The translations under genes and the position numbers were made by a program. A DNA stretch of 44,316 bases from a virus. The DNA lies in IMG/VR virus record IMGVR_UViG_3300047496_000013, positions 1 through 44,316 of that record, one strand, 5' to 3'. This document shows, piece after piece, positions 29,413-37,936 of this stretch. Below the pieces are notes generated by a model. The model made no database searches and was not told the DNA's origin. It saw only the letters and a list, made by a program, of their open reading frames with translations. Every line of letters starts with the position of its first letter. Position 1 is the first letter of the stretch.

Positions 29413-30273
29413 TTGCTAGACTTAACAAAACAATCTGATCGTGAAAAGCTAGAAGATTTTCTTAAAGAAGATATTAATGAATTTTGCACTGATTACTACG
29501 AACAAGGCCACCGCGATCATTTAGGCGCTTCAGAGCTAGGCGAGGAATGTTGGAGAAAATTGTGGTATTCGTTTAGGTGGTGTAAACAAGAACGCTTTGA
29601 CGGTCGCATGATGCGATTATTTAATGTGGGGCACTCCGCAGAACCTAGATTTGTTACTTATTTAAGAGGTATTGGTTTTGAAGTTAAAGAATTTGACGAG
29701 AAGGGTAAACAATTTCGCATTGAAGGAGCTATGGGGCATTATGGTGGTAGCTTGGATGGAATGTGTAAAGCTCCAAGCAGATATAAATTGTCAGAAGATT
29801 TGGTATTTCTCCTTGAAATGAAAACTAATAATACTGGTAGCGGATTTACAAAAGTATCTACAGAACCATTGAGCAAATCCAAACCCCGCCATTTTGCTCA
29901 AATGTCGCAGTATGGGCAAAAAATGGGATTAAAATATGGGCTTTATATTATTGAAAATAAAAATGATAGCGATTTAATTTTTAAAATTATTGAATTAGAT
30001 TGGAACCTTGGAAGCCAATTAGAAAAGAAAGCTAACGATATTATTTTTTCTAAAGAGCCTCCACCGCGAATTTCTGAAAATCCTGCTTTTTTTAACTGCA
30101 AGTTTTGTAATTTTACAGATATATGCTTTAATAATGCTAAGGTAGAAAAAAATTGCCGCTCTTGTCGTAATGCAACTCCAATAGCAGATGCTAAATGGCA
30201 TTGCGCTATTGCTGGGTATGAAATTCCCGAAGCTGTAATTAAAGAAGGATGCCCCCAATGGTTGCCGATTTAA
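29413..30273 (+). CDS. PD-(D/E)XK exonuclease, Cas4/RecB-like
   Basis: 286 residues from a TTG start with AGGTGA 5 bases upstream. Core motifs: GASELGEECWRKLWY near residue 36, the GHSAE helix near residue 74, MGHYGGSLDGMC (catalytic Asp, about residue 115), LLEMKTNN (E-x-K, about residue 137), and HFAQMSQYGQKMG (Q-x3-Y type). A Cys-rich end (CKFCNFTDIC, CRSCRNATP, WHCAIAGYEIP, GCPQW) may hold an Fe-S cluster or zinc. It likely resects DNA ends for recombination. Confidence 0.82.
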   Translation: MLDLTKQSDREKLEDFLKEDINEFCTDYYEQGHRDHLGASELGEECWRKLWYSFRWCKQERFDGRMMRLFNVGHSAEPRFVTYLRGIGFEVKEFDEKGKQFRIEGAMGHYGGSLDGMCKAPSRYKLSEDLVFLLEMKTNNTGSGFTKVSTEPLSKSKPRHFAQMSQYGQKMGLKYGLYIIENKNDSDLIFKIIELDWNLGSQLEKKANDIIFSKEPPPRISENPAFFNCKFCNFTDICFNNAKVEKNCRSCRNATPIADAKWHCAIAGYEIPEAVIKEGCPQWLPI

Positions 30274-30274
30274 A

Positions 30275-31864
30275 ATGATCCAACTTCGTTCCTATCAACA
30301 GGAAGCATTAGACGCACTCTACAATTACTTCCTTACCCATCATACGGGTAATCCCTTAATTGCACTTCCAACTGGTACAGGTAAGTCTGTTCTTCCTGCT
30401 GCTTTTATTAATGGTATTCTTCGACGTTGGCCTAATCAACGTTTCGGAATGATCACTCACGTTAAAGAATTAATTCAACAGAATGCAGATGAACTTTTAC
30501 AATTGTGGCCCGAAGCTCCACTTGGTATTTATTCTGCTGGTCTTAAGCGTAAAGATATAGCCCATCCGATTATCTATGGAGGGGTTAGGTCTATGGTAAA
30601 ACATCCAGATTGGTTTGGTCGATTTGATATAATTTTTATTGATGAAGCTCATTTATTATCGGCTGATGCAGAAAGTGAGTATCAAACACTCTTAGGATAT
30701 TTAAAACTGGTAAACCCATCCCTGAAAATTGTGGGCATGACTGCTACTAAATACCGCATGGGGATGGGGCTTTTAACTAACAACGGAATTTTTACAGATA
30801 TAATTTACGATAAAACTACACTAGAAGGATTTAATGAATTATTAGCTGCTGGTTATATGGCTCCTTTAATTCCGCTCCGAACTAAAACAGAATTAGATGT
30901 TTCTGATATATCTGTTCAAGCTGGTGAATTTGTTCAAACTCAACTACAAGGAGCAGTCGATAAAGCTCCTATAACTTATAAAGCTTTACAAGAGTTAGTA
31001 CATGCCGGGCAAAATAGGAAAAGTTGGCTTATCTTCGCGTCGGGTATCGAACATGCTGAACACATTGCAGAACAACTTGGAGCGTTTGGAGTTGATTGCG
31101 CGCCGGTCCACTCGAAAAGGCCAAATGATTATAACGATGAAGCAATTAAAGCATTTAAGAAAAATGAGCTTAGAGCTATCGTTAACTACGGTAAACTTAC
31201 AACTGGTTTCAATCATCCCGAAATAGATTTAATTGGAATGCTTAGGCCAACTCTTAGTGTGCCGTTATGGGTACAGATGCTAGGAAGAGGAACTAGACCG
31301 GCTAAAAAAGATTGCCTTGTATTGGATTTTGCTCGCAATACTCCAAGGCTAGGTCCAATCAATGATCCTCAAATTCCCAAGATGAAAAAAGGGGATATTG
31401 GGGAAATGCCAATTAAAATTTGCGAAAGCTGCGGTACTTACAATCATATCTCTGCTAGAACTTGCTGTAATTGTGGGGAAGATTTTTCCTTTCAAGTCAA
31501 GTTAGTTTCTAAATCTGGTACTGATGAATTAATTAAAGCTGCTATAACAGAACCAACTCCGATTGTAGAAACTTTTAATGTTTTAAATGCGACTTATGTA
31601 AAGCATCAAGGAAAGACTGGCAAACCTCCTACAATCAAGGTAACATATTTTACCAGTGGTTTAGCTTTTAAAGAATATATTTGCTTGGAACATTCGGGAA
31701 TGGCTGGTAAGATGGCTAGAGATTGGTGGAGACGTAGGATTGCAATAGAACCTCCAGCAACAGTAGATCAGGCTTTAGAGCATATTGCCAAGCTAAAAGT
31801 GCCTAGGTTTATCAGAGTGCATGTTAATAAAACTTATCCAGAGGTAATTGGATGCGAATTTTAG
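30275..31864 (+). CDS. SF2 DEAD/DEAH-box helicase with zinc ribbon
   Basis: 529 residues. Motif I LIALPTGTGKSVLP (about residue 28), motif II FIDEAH (about 125), motif III GMTATKYRMG (about 155), motif V-like VNYGKLTTGFNHP, and motif VI LGRGTRPAKKDC. From residue 382 a four-Cys zinc ribbon (CESCGTYNH, CCNCGEDF) precedes a C-terminal beta-rich extension. Typical of phage replication/recombination helicases. Starts 2 bases after the exonuclease. Confidence 0.9.
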   Translation: MIQLRSYQQEALDALYNYFLTHHTGNPLIALPTGTGKSVLPAAFINGILRRWPNQRFGMITHVKELIQQNADELLQLWPEAPLGIYSAGLKRKDIAHPIIYGGVRSMVKHPDWFGRFDIIFIDEAHLLSADAESEYQTLLGYLKLVNPSLKIVGMTATKYRMGMGLLTNNGIFTDIIYDKTTLEGFNELLAAGYMAPLIPLRTKTELDVSDISVQAGEFVQTQLQGAVDKAPITYKALQELVHAGQNRKSWLIFASGIEHAEHIAEQLGAFGVDCAPVHSKRPNDYNDEAIKAFKKNELRAIVNYGKLTTGFNHPEIDLIGMLRPTLSVPLWVQMLGRGTRPAKKDCLVLDFARNTPRLGPINDPQIPKMKKGDIGEMPIKICESCGTYNHISARTCCNCGEDFSFQVKLVSKSGTDELIKAAITEPTPIVETFNVLNATYVKHQGKTGKPPTIKVTYFTSGLAFKEYICLEHSGMAGKMARDWWRRRIAIEPPATVDQALEHIAKLKVPRFIRVHVNKTYPEVIGCEF

Positions 31865-32089
31865 ATGTATAAACAACCCAAACCAATATTAAGGCAAGAA
31901 GCATGGCTAACTCTTAATTCAGCCTTAGTACATCATATCACTACAGCAGATATTTTTCAAAATTGTTTAAATTGTATGAATTGGGATTTAGCTGGCGATA
32001 AGTGTAAAAAGTATGACGCAAAGCCGCCAGCAGAAATTATTGTGCATAGTTGCCCTGAGTACGTCGATGGAATGGAGATACCATTTTAG
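31865..32089 (+). CDS. Small Cys-rich protein
   Basis: 74 residues with CLNCMNWD, DKCKKYDAKPPAEI and SCPEY. The same arrangement ends the exonuclease encoded two genes upstream (CRSC ... WHC ... IPEAVIKEGCP). The shared pattern suggests a common metal-binding module, here free-standing. Confidence 0.6.
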   Translation: MYKQPKPILRQEAWLTLNSALVHHITTADIFQNCLNCMNWDLAGDKCKKYDAKPPAEIIVHSCPEYVDGMEIPF

Positions 32090-32097
32090 GAATTAAA

Positions 32098-32271
32098 ATG
32101 CAAAAATTAACTGTAGAACAATATGAATATTTAATGGCTAAAGTTAATGAATTAGCTCATTTAATAGATATGGCAAAAGTAGAAAATGCCCCTAATAAAA
32201 TTATTCAACAATTTGAAAAGAAATTAATGGAACTAGAAAATAGAATTAGTAGCTTAGTTAGTGTGAATTAA
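32098..32271 (+). CDS. Small coiled-coil protein
   Basis: 57 residues, one long helix with heptad-like Leu/Ile spacing (YEYLMAKVNELAHLI, IIQQFEKKLMELENRI). AGGAATTAAA precedes the ATG. Function unknown. Confidence 0.5.
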   Translation: MQKLTVEQYEYLMAKVNELAHLIDMAKVENAPNKIIQQFEKKLMELENRISSLVSVN

Positions 32272-32276
32272 ATACA

Positions 32277-33281
32277 GTGCCTCCTAAACCCCGCTCTAAA
32301 CCTCAACCCTCAAACGCTCTATTAGAAGCATTAAGCTTCTGTAGCGTAGTTTCTGAGAAGCTAGGGGCAAGTTATGAGACACATATTGGGTTACGTAACA
32401 ATTGGGCTATCGCTTTTAACGGTATTATTGCTGCTGGTGCTCCAATTGTTGAGGATATTCAAATTCATCCCCACACTCTGTTGTTAATTGAGGCTCTTTC
32501 TAAATGCGATGAAAACTATTCCTTAACTCAATTAGACAACGGAAGATTATCTATTAAGTCTGGAAAATTCAAAGCTATTGTACCTTGCCTCGATCCTGCG
32601 TTAATGCAAGAGGCTAGCCCTGATCCTCAAATAGTTGCAATAGATAATCGTTTTAAAGACGCTGTAGAAGCTGTAGGAGTATTGGCTAGTGAAAATGCAC
32701 AACACGTACTAACCGCTTCTGTATTGATGAATGGTCAATCTGTAATCTCAACTAATCGCGTTATGCTCCTAGAATACTGGCATGGATTAGACCTGCCTCC
32801 TAATATTCCATTACCAAAACAATTTGTAGCTGCATTAATAAAACAGAAAAAAGATTTAACAGGGTTTGGATTTTCTAAAAGTAGTGCTACATTCTGGTTT
32901 GGCGATTGTTGGCTAAGAACACAATTGTACTCCGATGAATGGCCTGATGTTAGTTCAATTTTAAATCGTAAAGCTAATCTATGGTCTATTGATCCTTCTT
33001 TCTTCAAGGCTCTTGACGCTATTGAACCATTTTCAGAAGATGGTAATGTGTACAGCGATACAAACTTATTAATGTCGCACAGCGAAAATCAAGGGGCTAG
33101 TTTTGAAGTAACAGGGCTACCAAAAGGTTTTGTCTATCCGATTAAGCAATTAAAAATTATGCGTCCATTCGCGAAGAAGGTGGATTGGATGGCGAGTGGA
33201 GTGCATGATAGTAGTTATTGTTTGGTATTTGAAGGGGACTTGGTTAGAGGAGTTATAAGTGGGAGAATGAAGCATGCCTAG
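32277..33281 (+). CDS. DNA polymerase sliding clamp-like protein
   Basis: 334 residues from a GTG start, near the length of DnaN (about 366). The repeating strand-helix layout and the ISTNRVMLLEYW segment (compare ATDGHRL in DnaN domain 2), LPKQFVAALIK, and WLRTQLYSDEWPDVSSIL (compare the EFPD-type segment) point to a beta-clamp fold. A clamp next to a family B polymerase would raise processivity. Weak pairwise similarity, so a structural search is needed to confirm. Confidence 0.5.
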   Translation: MPPKPRSKPQPSNALLEALSFCSVVSEKLGASYETHIGLRNNWAIAFNGIIAAGAPIVEDIQIHPHTLLLIEALSKCDENYSLTQLDNGRLSIKSGKFKAIVPCLDPALMQEASPDPQIVAIDNRFKDAVEAVGVLASENAQHVLTASVLMNGQSVISTNRVMLLEYWHGLDLPPNIPLPKQFVAALIKQKKDLTGFGFSKSSATFWFGDCWLRTQLYSDEWPDVSSILNRKANLWSIDPSFFKALDAIEPFSEDGNVYSDTNLLMSHSENQGASFEVTGLPKGFVYPIKQLKIMRPFAKKVDWMASGVHDSSYCLVFEGDLVRGVISGRMKHA

Positions 33282-33864
33282 CCTATATCAGCGTAGTAAA
33301 CTAAAATCGACTAATGTTAAACAACCGACACCAAACAAACATGTTGGAGCTATTACAGATTACGCTAGCCGTAGATATGTAAAAGAAGGCTATCCTATAG
33401 AAAAATCTTTTAATTCAATAGACCAAATAAAAGAATATTTAAGCAAACCTAAATTAACTTGCCTACTATGTGGAAATGAATTTAAATGGTTATCTGGAAC
33501 ACATTTTAAAAAAATTCATAATATAACTGAACGAGAGTATAAAGATAGATACAATTTACCATATTCTATTGGTTTGATATGCGAAGAACTTAAAATAAAA
33601 AGAACACAAGTCGTAATGAAGCATTATAAAACATCACTAGACGGATCACCTCCACAAATTCAAAAAAATTACAAAGTAAATAAAGGAGTTAGTGCTTATA
33701 AGCGATTAACTAGCTCAGCAAATGCTACAAAAACACCAACTCATAATAAAAAATGGCCTCATGAGAAAGGTTATAAGTGCACTTGTGAAGAATGTAGATT
33801 GAGAAGAAATGACAATCACAATAAAGCATATAGATTGCGACATGCCCACACAACTAAACTCTGA
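33274..33864 (+). CDS. MucR/Ros-like zinc-finger protein
   Basis: 196 residues. Residues 60-110 resemble the Ros/MucR domain: LTCLLCGNEFKWLSGTHFKKIH (Cys2His2 site, read in two blocks) followed by ITEREYKDRYNLP, the hallmark of MucR (MTPEEYRxKWxLP). A second Cys-rich patch (CTCEECRLRRND) lies near the end. Ros/MucR proteins are alphaproteobacterial regulators, so this is a host clue. Starts within the end of the clamp-like gene. Confidence 0.65.
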   Translation: MPSLYQRSKLKSTNVKQPTPNKHVGAITDYASRRYVKEGYPIEKSFNSIDQIKEYLSKPKLTCLLCGNEFKWLSGTHFKKIHNITEREYKDRYNLPYSIGLICEELKIKRTQVVMKHYKTSLDGSPPQIQKNYKVNKGVSAYKRLTSSANATKTPTHNKKWPHEKGYKCTCEECRLRRNDNHNKAYRLRHAHTTKL

Positions 33865-35785
33865 CGGCCTAATCACCCTATCAAAATCCGCTCAGCTTCT
33901 CCCTTACGTCGCTCGCTCCTTTCCAGAGCGAGAATATCTTACTGATGCCGAACTTCTAAATAATGTGGGCAAAACATTATTTCTAAACGTAGAAAGCTAC
34001 CCAAATTATTTTGTCATAACTTTTAAACTTCATCAGACAAACAAATTCTTACATTTGGAAATACCATTTAATTCCAGATTTCTTAGCTGGATAATGAATA
34101 ATTATAGGACGGTAGGTTTTAACAGTTTAAATTACGATTTGCTGATGATATGGCTTGCTTACAGTGATCAAGATATATCACGTATTAAAGACGCAACTAA
34201 CGATTTAATTTTAAGAAATATGCGAGAATATGAATTAAAAAAAGAATACTCATTCTTCACTTTTAAAACTAACCATATCGACTTAATTCAAGTAGCTCCA
34301 CTCAAGGGAAGTCTAAAACTTTATGGAGCTAGGATACATACCAAAAGCATTGAGGATCAGCCATTTGATATTAATTCTGATCTTTCGAAATTTGAGATAG
34401 AGCAGTTAAAAGGTTTTAATTGTAATCAGCTTGATATAACCGAGGAACTTTTTAATTTTTGTAAAGAGCGCATTGAATTACGCGAGGCAATGGGTAATGA
34501 GTATCAAGAAGATTTGCGTTCAAAATCAGATGCTCAAATAGCTGAAGTAGTTCTTACCAAAGAAGTTGCAAAAATTAATGGAGTAAAACCTAAGAAAATT
34601 ACTATTGAACCGGGGACTACTTATCGGTATTCAGTTCCAAATTATTTACAATTTCAATCTCCAAATTTACAAGAGCTTTTAAATAAAATTAGAACAGCTA
34701 AATTCATTGTAAATGGATGGGGGAAGATAGACCTTCCTAAAGAGCTTGAAACATCAATAAAAATTAATAAAGCTAGCTATAGATTAGGTATAGGAGGGTT
34801 ACACAGTGAAGAAAAATGTGTTGCTTATGTAGCTACTCCCGAATGTTCGATTGTTGATCGTGATGTTGCTTCTTATTATCCTCGCTTGGTTACAACATTA
34901 GGTCTTTACCCTGCTGCTTACGGTCCAGCCTTCTTAGTAGCCTATGAAACTATCATTCAATCTCGTTTAAAAGCTAAAGAAGCTAAACGAAAAACTGAAG
35001 CAGCAGGAAAAAAGATTGTTGTTAATGGAGCAGGAGGTAAATTTTCCGATCCTTACTCTTTTTTATACGGTCCCGATTTAACAATTCAAATGACTGTTAC
35101 AGGGCAACTAGCCTTATTGCTTTGCATTGAAGCTTTAACTCTTTGTGGGTTAGAAGTTATATCAGCTAATACAGATGGTATCGTCACTTTAGTACCAAAA
35201 GATAAAGAGGCTGATTATCAACGCTGTTATGAATGGTGGGAAAATACCACAGGCTTTTTTACTGAAGAAACTCGTTATAGCTCTTATTTTGGGCGCGATG
35301 TTAACAGCTACTATGCCGTCAAAGAAGGAGCGGCTAATAGAGAGGATGTAAAACTTAAAGGTCCATGGTCCGAAAAAGGTTCGCAATCCGGCACACAGCT
35401 AGATACTAATCCTACTAGCTTAATTTGCACTGATGCTATATGTGATTTATTGATTAAAGGAACACCAGTAGAAGAAACAATCCAAAATTGTAAGGATTTC
35501 ACAAGATTTGTAACCGTAAGACAGGCTAAAGCTCCCGGTGCCCACAAATCAGGAGTGCTGCTAGGAAAGGTAATTCGCTTTTATTATGCCAAGGGAGAAA
35601 CAGGAATTATACAGTACGTTCAATCAAACAATAAAATTCCTGATACCGATGGAGCTAAACCAGTAATGGTTATGCCTGATAGCTTTCCAGAGGATGTGAA
35701 TTTTTCATGGTATGTGGGCAAGACGAAAGAAATTTTAGAAGATATTGGCTATCTCCAACGTCCAAAACAATTAAATTTCTTCTAA
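33842..35785 (+). CDS. Family B DNA polymerase
   Basis: 647 residues from ATGCCCACA; an ATG at 33809 in the same frame would add 11 residues. Polymerase motif A: VDRDVASYYPRLV. Motif B: KIVVNGAGGKFSDP. Motif C: SANTDGIVTLV. All are typical of compact phage family B enzymes. The N-terminal exonuclease-like region has FLNVESYPNYF where Exo I normally reads D-x-E, and VGFNSLNYDLL for Exo II. It is the main replicative polymerase candidate alongside the primase-polymerase. Last gene of the plus-strand operon. Confidence 0.88.
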   Translation: MPTQLNSDGLITLSKSAQLLPYVARSFPEREYLTDAELLNNVGKTLFLNVESYPNYFVITFKLHQTNKFLHLEIPFNSRFLSWIMNNYRTVGFNSLNYDLLMIWLAYSDQDISRIKDATNDLILRNMREYELKKEYSFFTFKTNHIDLIQVAPLKGSLKLYGARIHTKSIEDQPFDINSDLSKFEIEQLKGFNCNQLDITEELFNFCKERIELREAMGNEYQEDLRSKSDAQIAEVVLTKEVAKINGVKPKKITIEPGTTYRYSVPNYLQFQSPNLQELLNKIRTAKFIVNGWGKIDLPKELETSIKINKASYRLGIGGLHSEEKCVAYVATPECSIVDRDVASYYPRLVTTLGLYPAAYGPAFLVAYETIIQSRLKAKEAKRKTEAAGKKIVVNGAGGKFSDPYSFLYGPDLTIQMTVTGQLALLLCIEALTLCGLEVISANTDGIVTLVPKDKEADYQRCYEWWENTTGFFTEETRYSSYFGRDVNSYYAVKEGAANREDVKLKGPWSEKGSQSGTQLDTNPTSLICTDAICDLLIKGTPVEETIQNCKDFTRFVTVRQAKAPGAHKSGVLLGKVIRFYYAKGETGIIQYVQSNNKIPDTDGAKPVMVMPDSFPEDVNFSWYVGKTKEILEDIGYLQRPKQLNFF

Positions 35786-35810
35786 TGATCAATACTGATC
35801 ACGCTTTAAT

Positions 35811-35888
35811 TTAAAATTGCTCTATACCAAGCAATGCGCTGGTGGTTTTACCCAAAGTTCCCGCCGCTGGAACCAAGGGCGCAAGCAT
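35811..35888 (-). CDS. Possible tiny hydrophobic peptide
   Basis: 25 codons (LAPLVPAAGTLGKTTSALLG core) behind the RlpA-like gene. In the same frame a further 8-10 hydrophobic codons precede the ATG, nearer to an AGGAG. Low confidence; it fills the gap between convergent operons. Confidence 0.25.
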   Translation of the reverse strand: MLAPLVPAAGTLGKTTSALLGIEQF

Positions 35889-35918
35889 GGCTGCGATCAG
35901 AGCTAGCTCGCTCCTATC

Positions 35919-36314
35919 CTAATCGAGAGTTACCCGCGCTAGACCCTGTTTCGAAGATAGCCCCAAGCGATTTGCAGCCCCTTGGGTAAGGTCGATCACC
36001 CGCCCCTTCAGGAATGGCCCCCTGTCATTAACGCGGCAACGGACGGCCTTCCTGCCAAGCCTAACGGTCACGTAAGAGCGGCTAGGGCATATCCCCCGCT
36101 GATCCTCAGAAGCGGTACAGAGAGGGCGGGAGCGATGGGCGCAAGTTAGCGCCTTGGCGTCAAAACGCTCGCCAGAAGCCGTCCTATGGTCATTGTAGAT
36201 GCTCGCAATGCCAATTTCTTCTGGTAAGCGAGCAATTCTAGCGTCCCATTCATCAAAAGCGTGAGCTGGTGTAGTAATTATCAATAATAAGCTAATGTAC
36301 CTGCTTCTTGTCAT
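35919..36314 (-). CDS. RlpA-like double-psi beta-barrel protein, secreted
   Basis: 131 residues. A signal peptide (SRYISLLLIITTPAHA) precedes an RlpA domain: GIASIYNDHRTASGERFD, LTCAHRSRPLC, VTVRLGRKAVRCRVNDRGPF, VIDLTQGAANRLGL. The catalytic-type Asp in NDRGPF is kept. RlpA enzymes cleave glycan strands of peptidoglycan, and here it may act as a secreted or virion lysin. The domain is clearly more GC-rich than the neighbours and the signal region, suggesting recent transfer of the domain. An extra Cys pair is present. Confidence 0.75.
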   Translation of the reverse strand: MTRSRYISLLLIITTPAHAFDEWDARIARLPEEIGIASIYNDHRTASGERFDAKALTCAHRSRPLCTASEDQRGICPSRSYVTVRLGRKAVRCRVNDRGPFLKGRVIDLTQGAANRLGLSSKQGLARVTLD

Positions 36315-36486
36315 CTACACCTAACGCAATTGTATTTAAATTTTCAGCAGCTTTAACTAACTCTTGAGTAGCTTGCTTTAATTTATTTTGGGATATACGG
36401 AGTTCTTCTTCTTTTTTTGTGAAGTCTACATCACCAGAACCATTGTCTGCATAGATACGGCGAAACTGTTGAAGAAACCTATCCAT
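36292..36486 (-). CDS. Small coiled-coil protein, lysis region
   Basis: 64 residues, helical (FTKKEEELRISQNKLKQ, ATQELVKAAENLNTIAL). Overlaps both neighbours. Lies beside the anchored coiled-coil protein and could partner with it. Confidence 0.5.
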   Translation of the reverse strand: MDRFLQQFRRIYADNGSGDVDFTKKEEELRISQNKLKQATQELVKAAENLNTIALGVDDKKQVH

Positions 36487-36757
36487 TGGATTTATTAGAC
36501 CTTGTTTCTAAAGCTAAATTTTCTAAAGCTTTAGCTGCATTGTTAGAAGCGGTCGCGCTATCATGAATAGCCCCTGCTATTCTATCAGCAGCAGATATTC
36601 GTTCATCATAACTTTCAATTAATTGATTTTCTAGCATCTGAATACGAATATCTTTTTTTGCTTCTCTAGTTTCAGATTTTTGTAGCATTACCCACAATAC
36701 TATGGATACTACAGCCGTTGGACCCCAAGACTTCAATAGCTCTAAAACTAAATCCAC
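36479..36757 (-). CDS. Membrane-anchored coiled-coil protein (spanin- or holin-like)
   Basis: 92 residues: one membrane span near the start (WGPTAVVSIVLWVMLQ, residues 11-26), then a charged helical domain (SETREAKKDIRIQMLENQL). The N-anchor plus coiled-coil layout resembles inner-membrane spanin subunits. The gene lies in a lysis-type cluster. Confidence 0.5.
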   Translation of the reverse strand: MDLVLELLKSWGPTAVVSIVLWVMLQKSETREAKKDIRIQMLENQLIESYDERISAADRIAGAIHDSATASNNAAKALENLALETRSNKSNG

Positions 36758-36777
36758 CTTGGGTATTCCAATTCAAG

Positions 36778-37086
36778 TCAAGTAGCGGGAGGAATAGCAG
36801 CATCTTCGGCTAAAGCATTAGTAGCTGCTGCTTCAAATGCTGCATCAATTTGAGTTTCTAAAGCATTCAAAGTAGCAAGCTGGTCAGCCGTAACTAAATT
36901 ATTGCTCTTGAGAAGCGTAATAACATTCTGAATAAATGGGATTACGCTTTTGTATTCGGTAATTAATAGAGGAACTAAAGCTACCAGACCCTCAATAATT
37001 TTACCGATTAAAGTTGCGTTAGCTCCTGCTAACTGCGGAGCAACTTCTTCCAATAGAGTTAAAGCTAGCTGAATGATTTGATCCAT
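36778..37086 (-). CDS. Hydrophobic helical protein, lysis region
   Basis: 102 residues, mostly Leu/Ala/Ile helices (DQIIQLALTLLEEVAPQL, GLVALVPLLITEYKSVIPFI), ending in an Ala-rich acidic tail. Could be membrane-associated. No domain recognised. Confidence 0.5.
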   Translation of the reverse strand: MDQIIQLALTLLEEVAPQLAGANATLIGKIIEGLVALVPLLITEYKSVIPFIQNVITLLKSNNLVTADQLATLNALETQIDAAFEAAATNALAEDAAIPPAT

Positions 37087-37088
37087 TT

Positions 37089-37487
37089 TTAATTGCCAAT
37101 GTTGTATTGAGCTAAGATAGCTTTGATGGTATCAGTTGAAGTAGTCAAAGCATCATATAAGCCTTGAGTACCTAACTGGTTAGGATGATCAGTTAAAAAT
37201 TGAGTTGCGTTATTCCTAGCAACCCTACCAGACCTAATAGCCGGGATAAGTTTAGCAGTTGCTTTAGGATCACGGCAGAACGGAGCATTGATAGGGCATT
37301 TCTTTAAAAGAAGATAATTGGTAGCTGATACTTCAACAGCATCAAACGAATTGCGCGCAATATAAATTGCTGCTGGTGATACAGTACCAGTCGCTACAGT
37401 TTCAACAGTGGTGATAAAATCACCTATGCGAGTACCCGCACAACCTGATAACGTTAAAGCGATACAAATTATTAAAATCTTTTTCAT
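37089..37487 (-). CDS. Predicted lipoprotein
   Basis: 132 residues. The N-terminus is a lipoprotein signal (KKILIICIALTLSGC, lipobox LSGC with Cys at residue 16). The mature part is helical with one further CPINAPFC pair. It overlaps the holin-like gene by 4 bases. Possible outer-membrane partner in lysis; much longer than typical o-spanins. Confidence 0.65.
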   Translation of the reverse strand: MKKILIICIALTLSGCAGTRIGDFITTVETVATGTVSPAAIYIARNSFDAVEVSATNYLLLKKCPINAPFCRDPKATAKLIPAIRSGRVARNNATQFLTDHPNQLGTQGLYDALTTSTDTIKAILAQYNIGN

Positions 37488-37921
37488 ACGGATTTTACCT
37501 TAGCTGAAGGAACCATATCTGCCAACGCAGGATCAGTAACTAAAATTGGCTTAGCTAACGGGGAAGCTTCAGCAGCAGCATCAAGAATAGAAGCTGTAGC
37601 TTCTTTACTGACAACTGTATTAGGGTCTTTTGCAGCAGCTTGAACAGCAGCAGCTTGGCTATCTACCTTAGCTGATTTACTAGCTATGCTCGCCATCCAT
37701 ACGCCAATTATCGGAAAAGCTACAACTAGAATTTGCCATAGTGAAGTTGCTCCATGAGCAATTTGAGATAACCCGTTAAAGATTTCATTTAAAGCATCCA
37801 TAAAACCTTTCTGTTGAGCGGCGGACATTAAACCAATGCCGCCAATAAAACCAACAATCGTACTAGTATAATTTCTACCTGAAGCTAAAAGCCTGCCAAT
37901 CGTTTCAGTTGAAAATGCCAT
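37484..37921 (-). CDS. Putative holin
   Basis: 145 residues. Two membrane-like segments at about residues 20-35 (STIVGFIGGIGLMSAA) and 58-78 (SLWQILVVAFPIIGVWMASI), followed by an Ala-rich soluble tail. The FSTETIGRLLASGRNY start resembles a holin-type family seen in alphaproteobacterial phages. Adjacent to an M15 endolysin. Confidence 0.55.
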   Translation of the reverse strand: MAFSTETIGRLLASGRNYTSTIVGFIGGIGLMSAAQQKGFMDALNEIFNGLSQIAHGATSLWQILVVAFPIIGVWMASIASKSAKVDSQAAAVQAAAKDPNTVVSKEATASILDAAAEASPLAKPILVTDPALADMVPSAKVKSV

Positions 37922-37936
37922 TTTTAAAAGTTCCTT

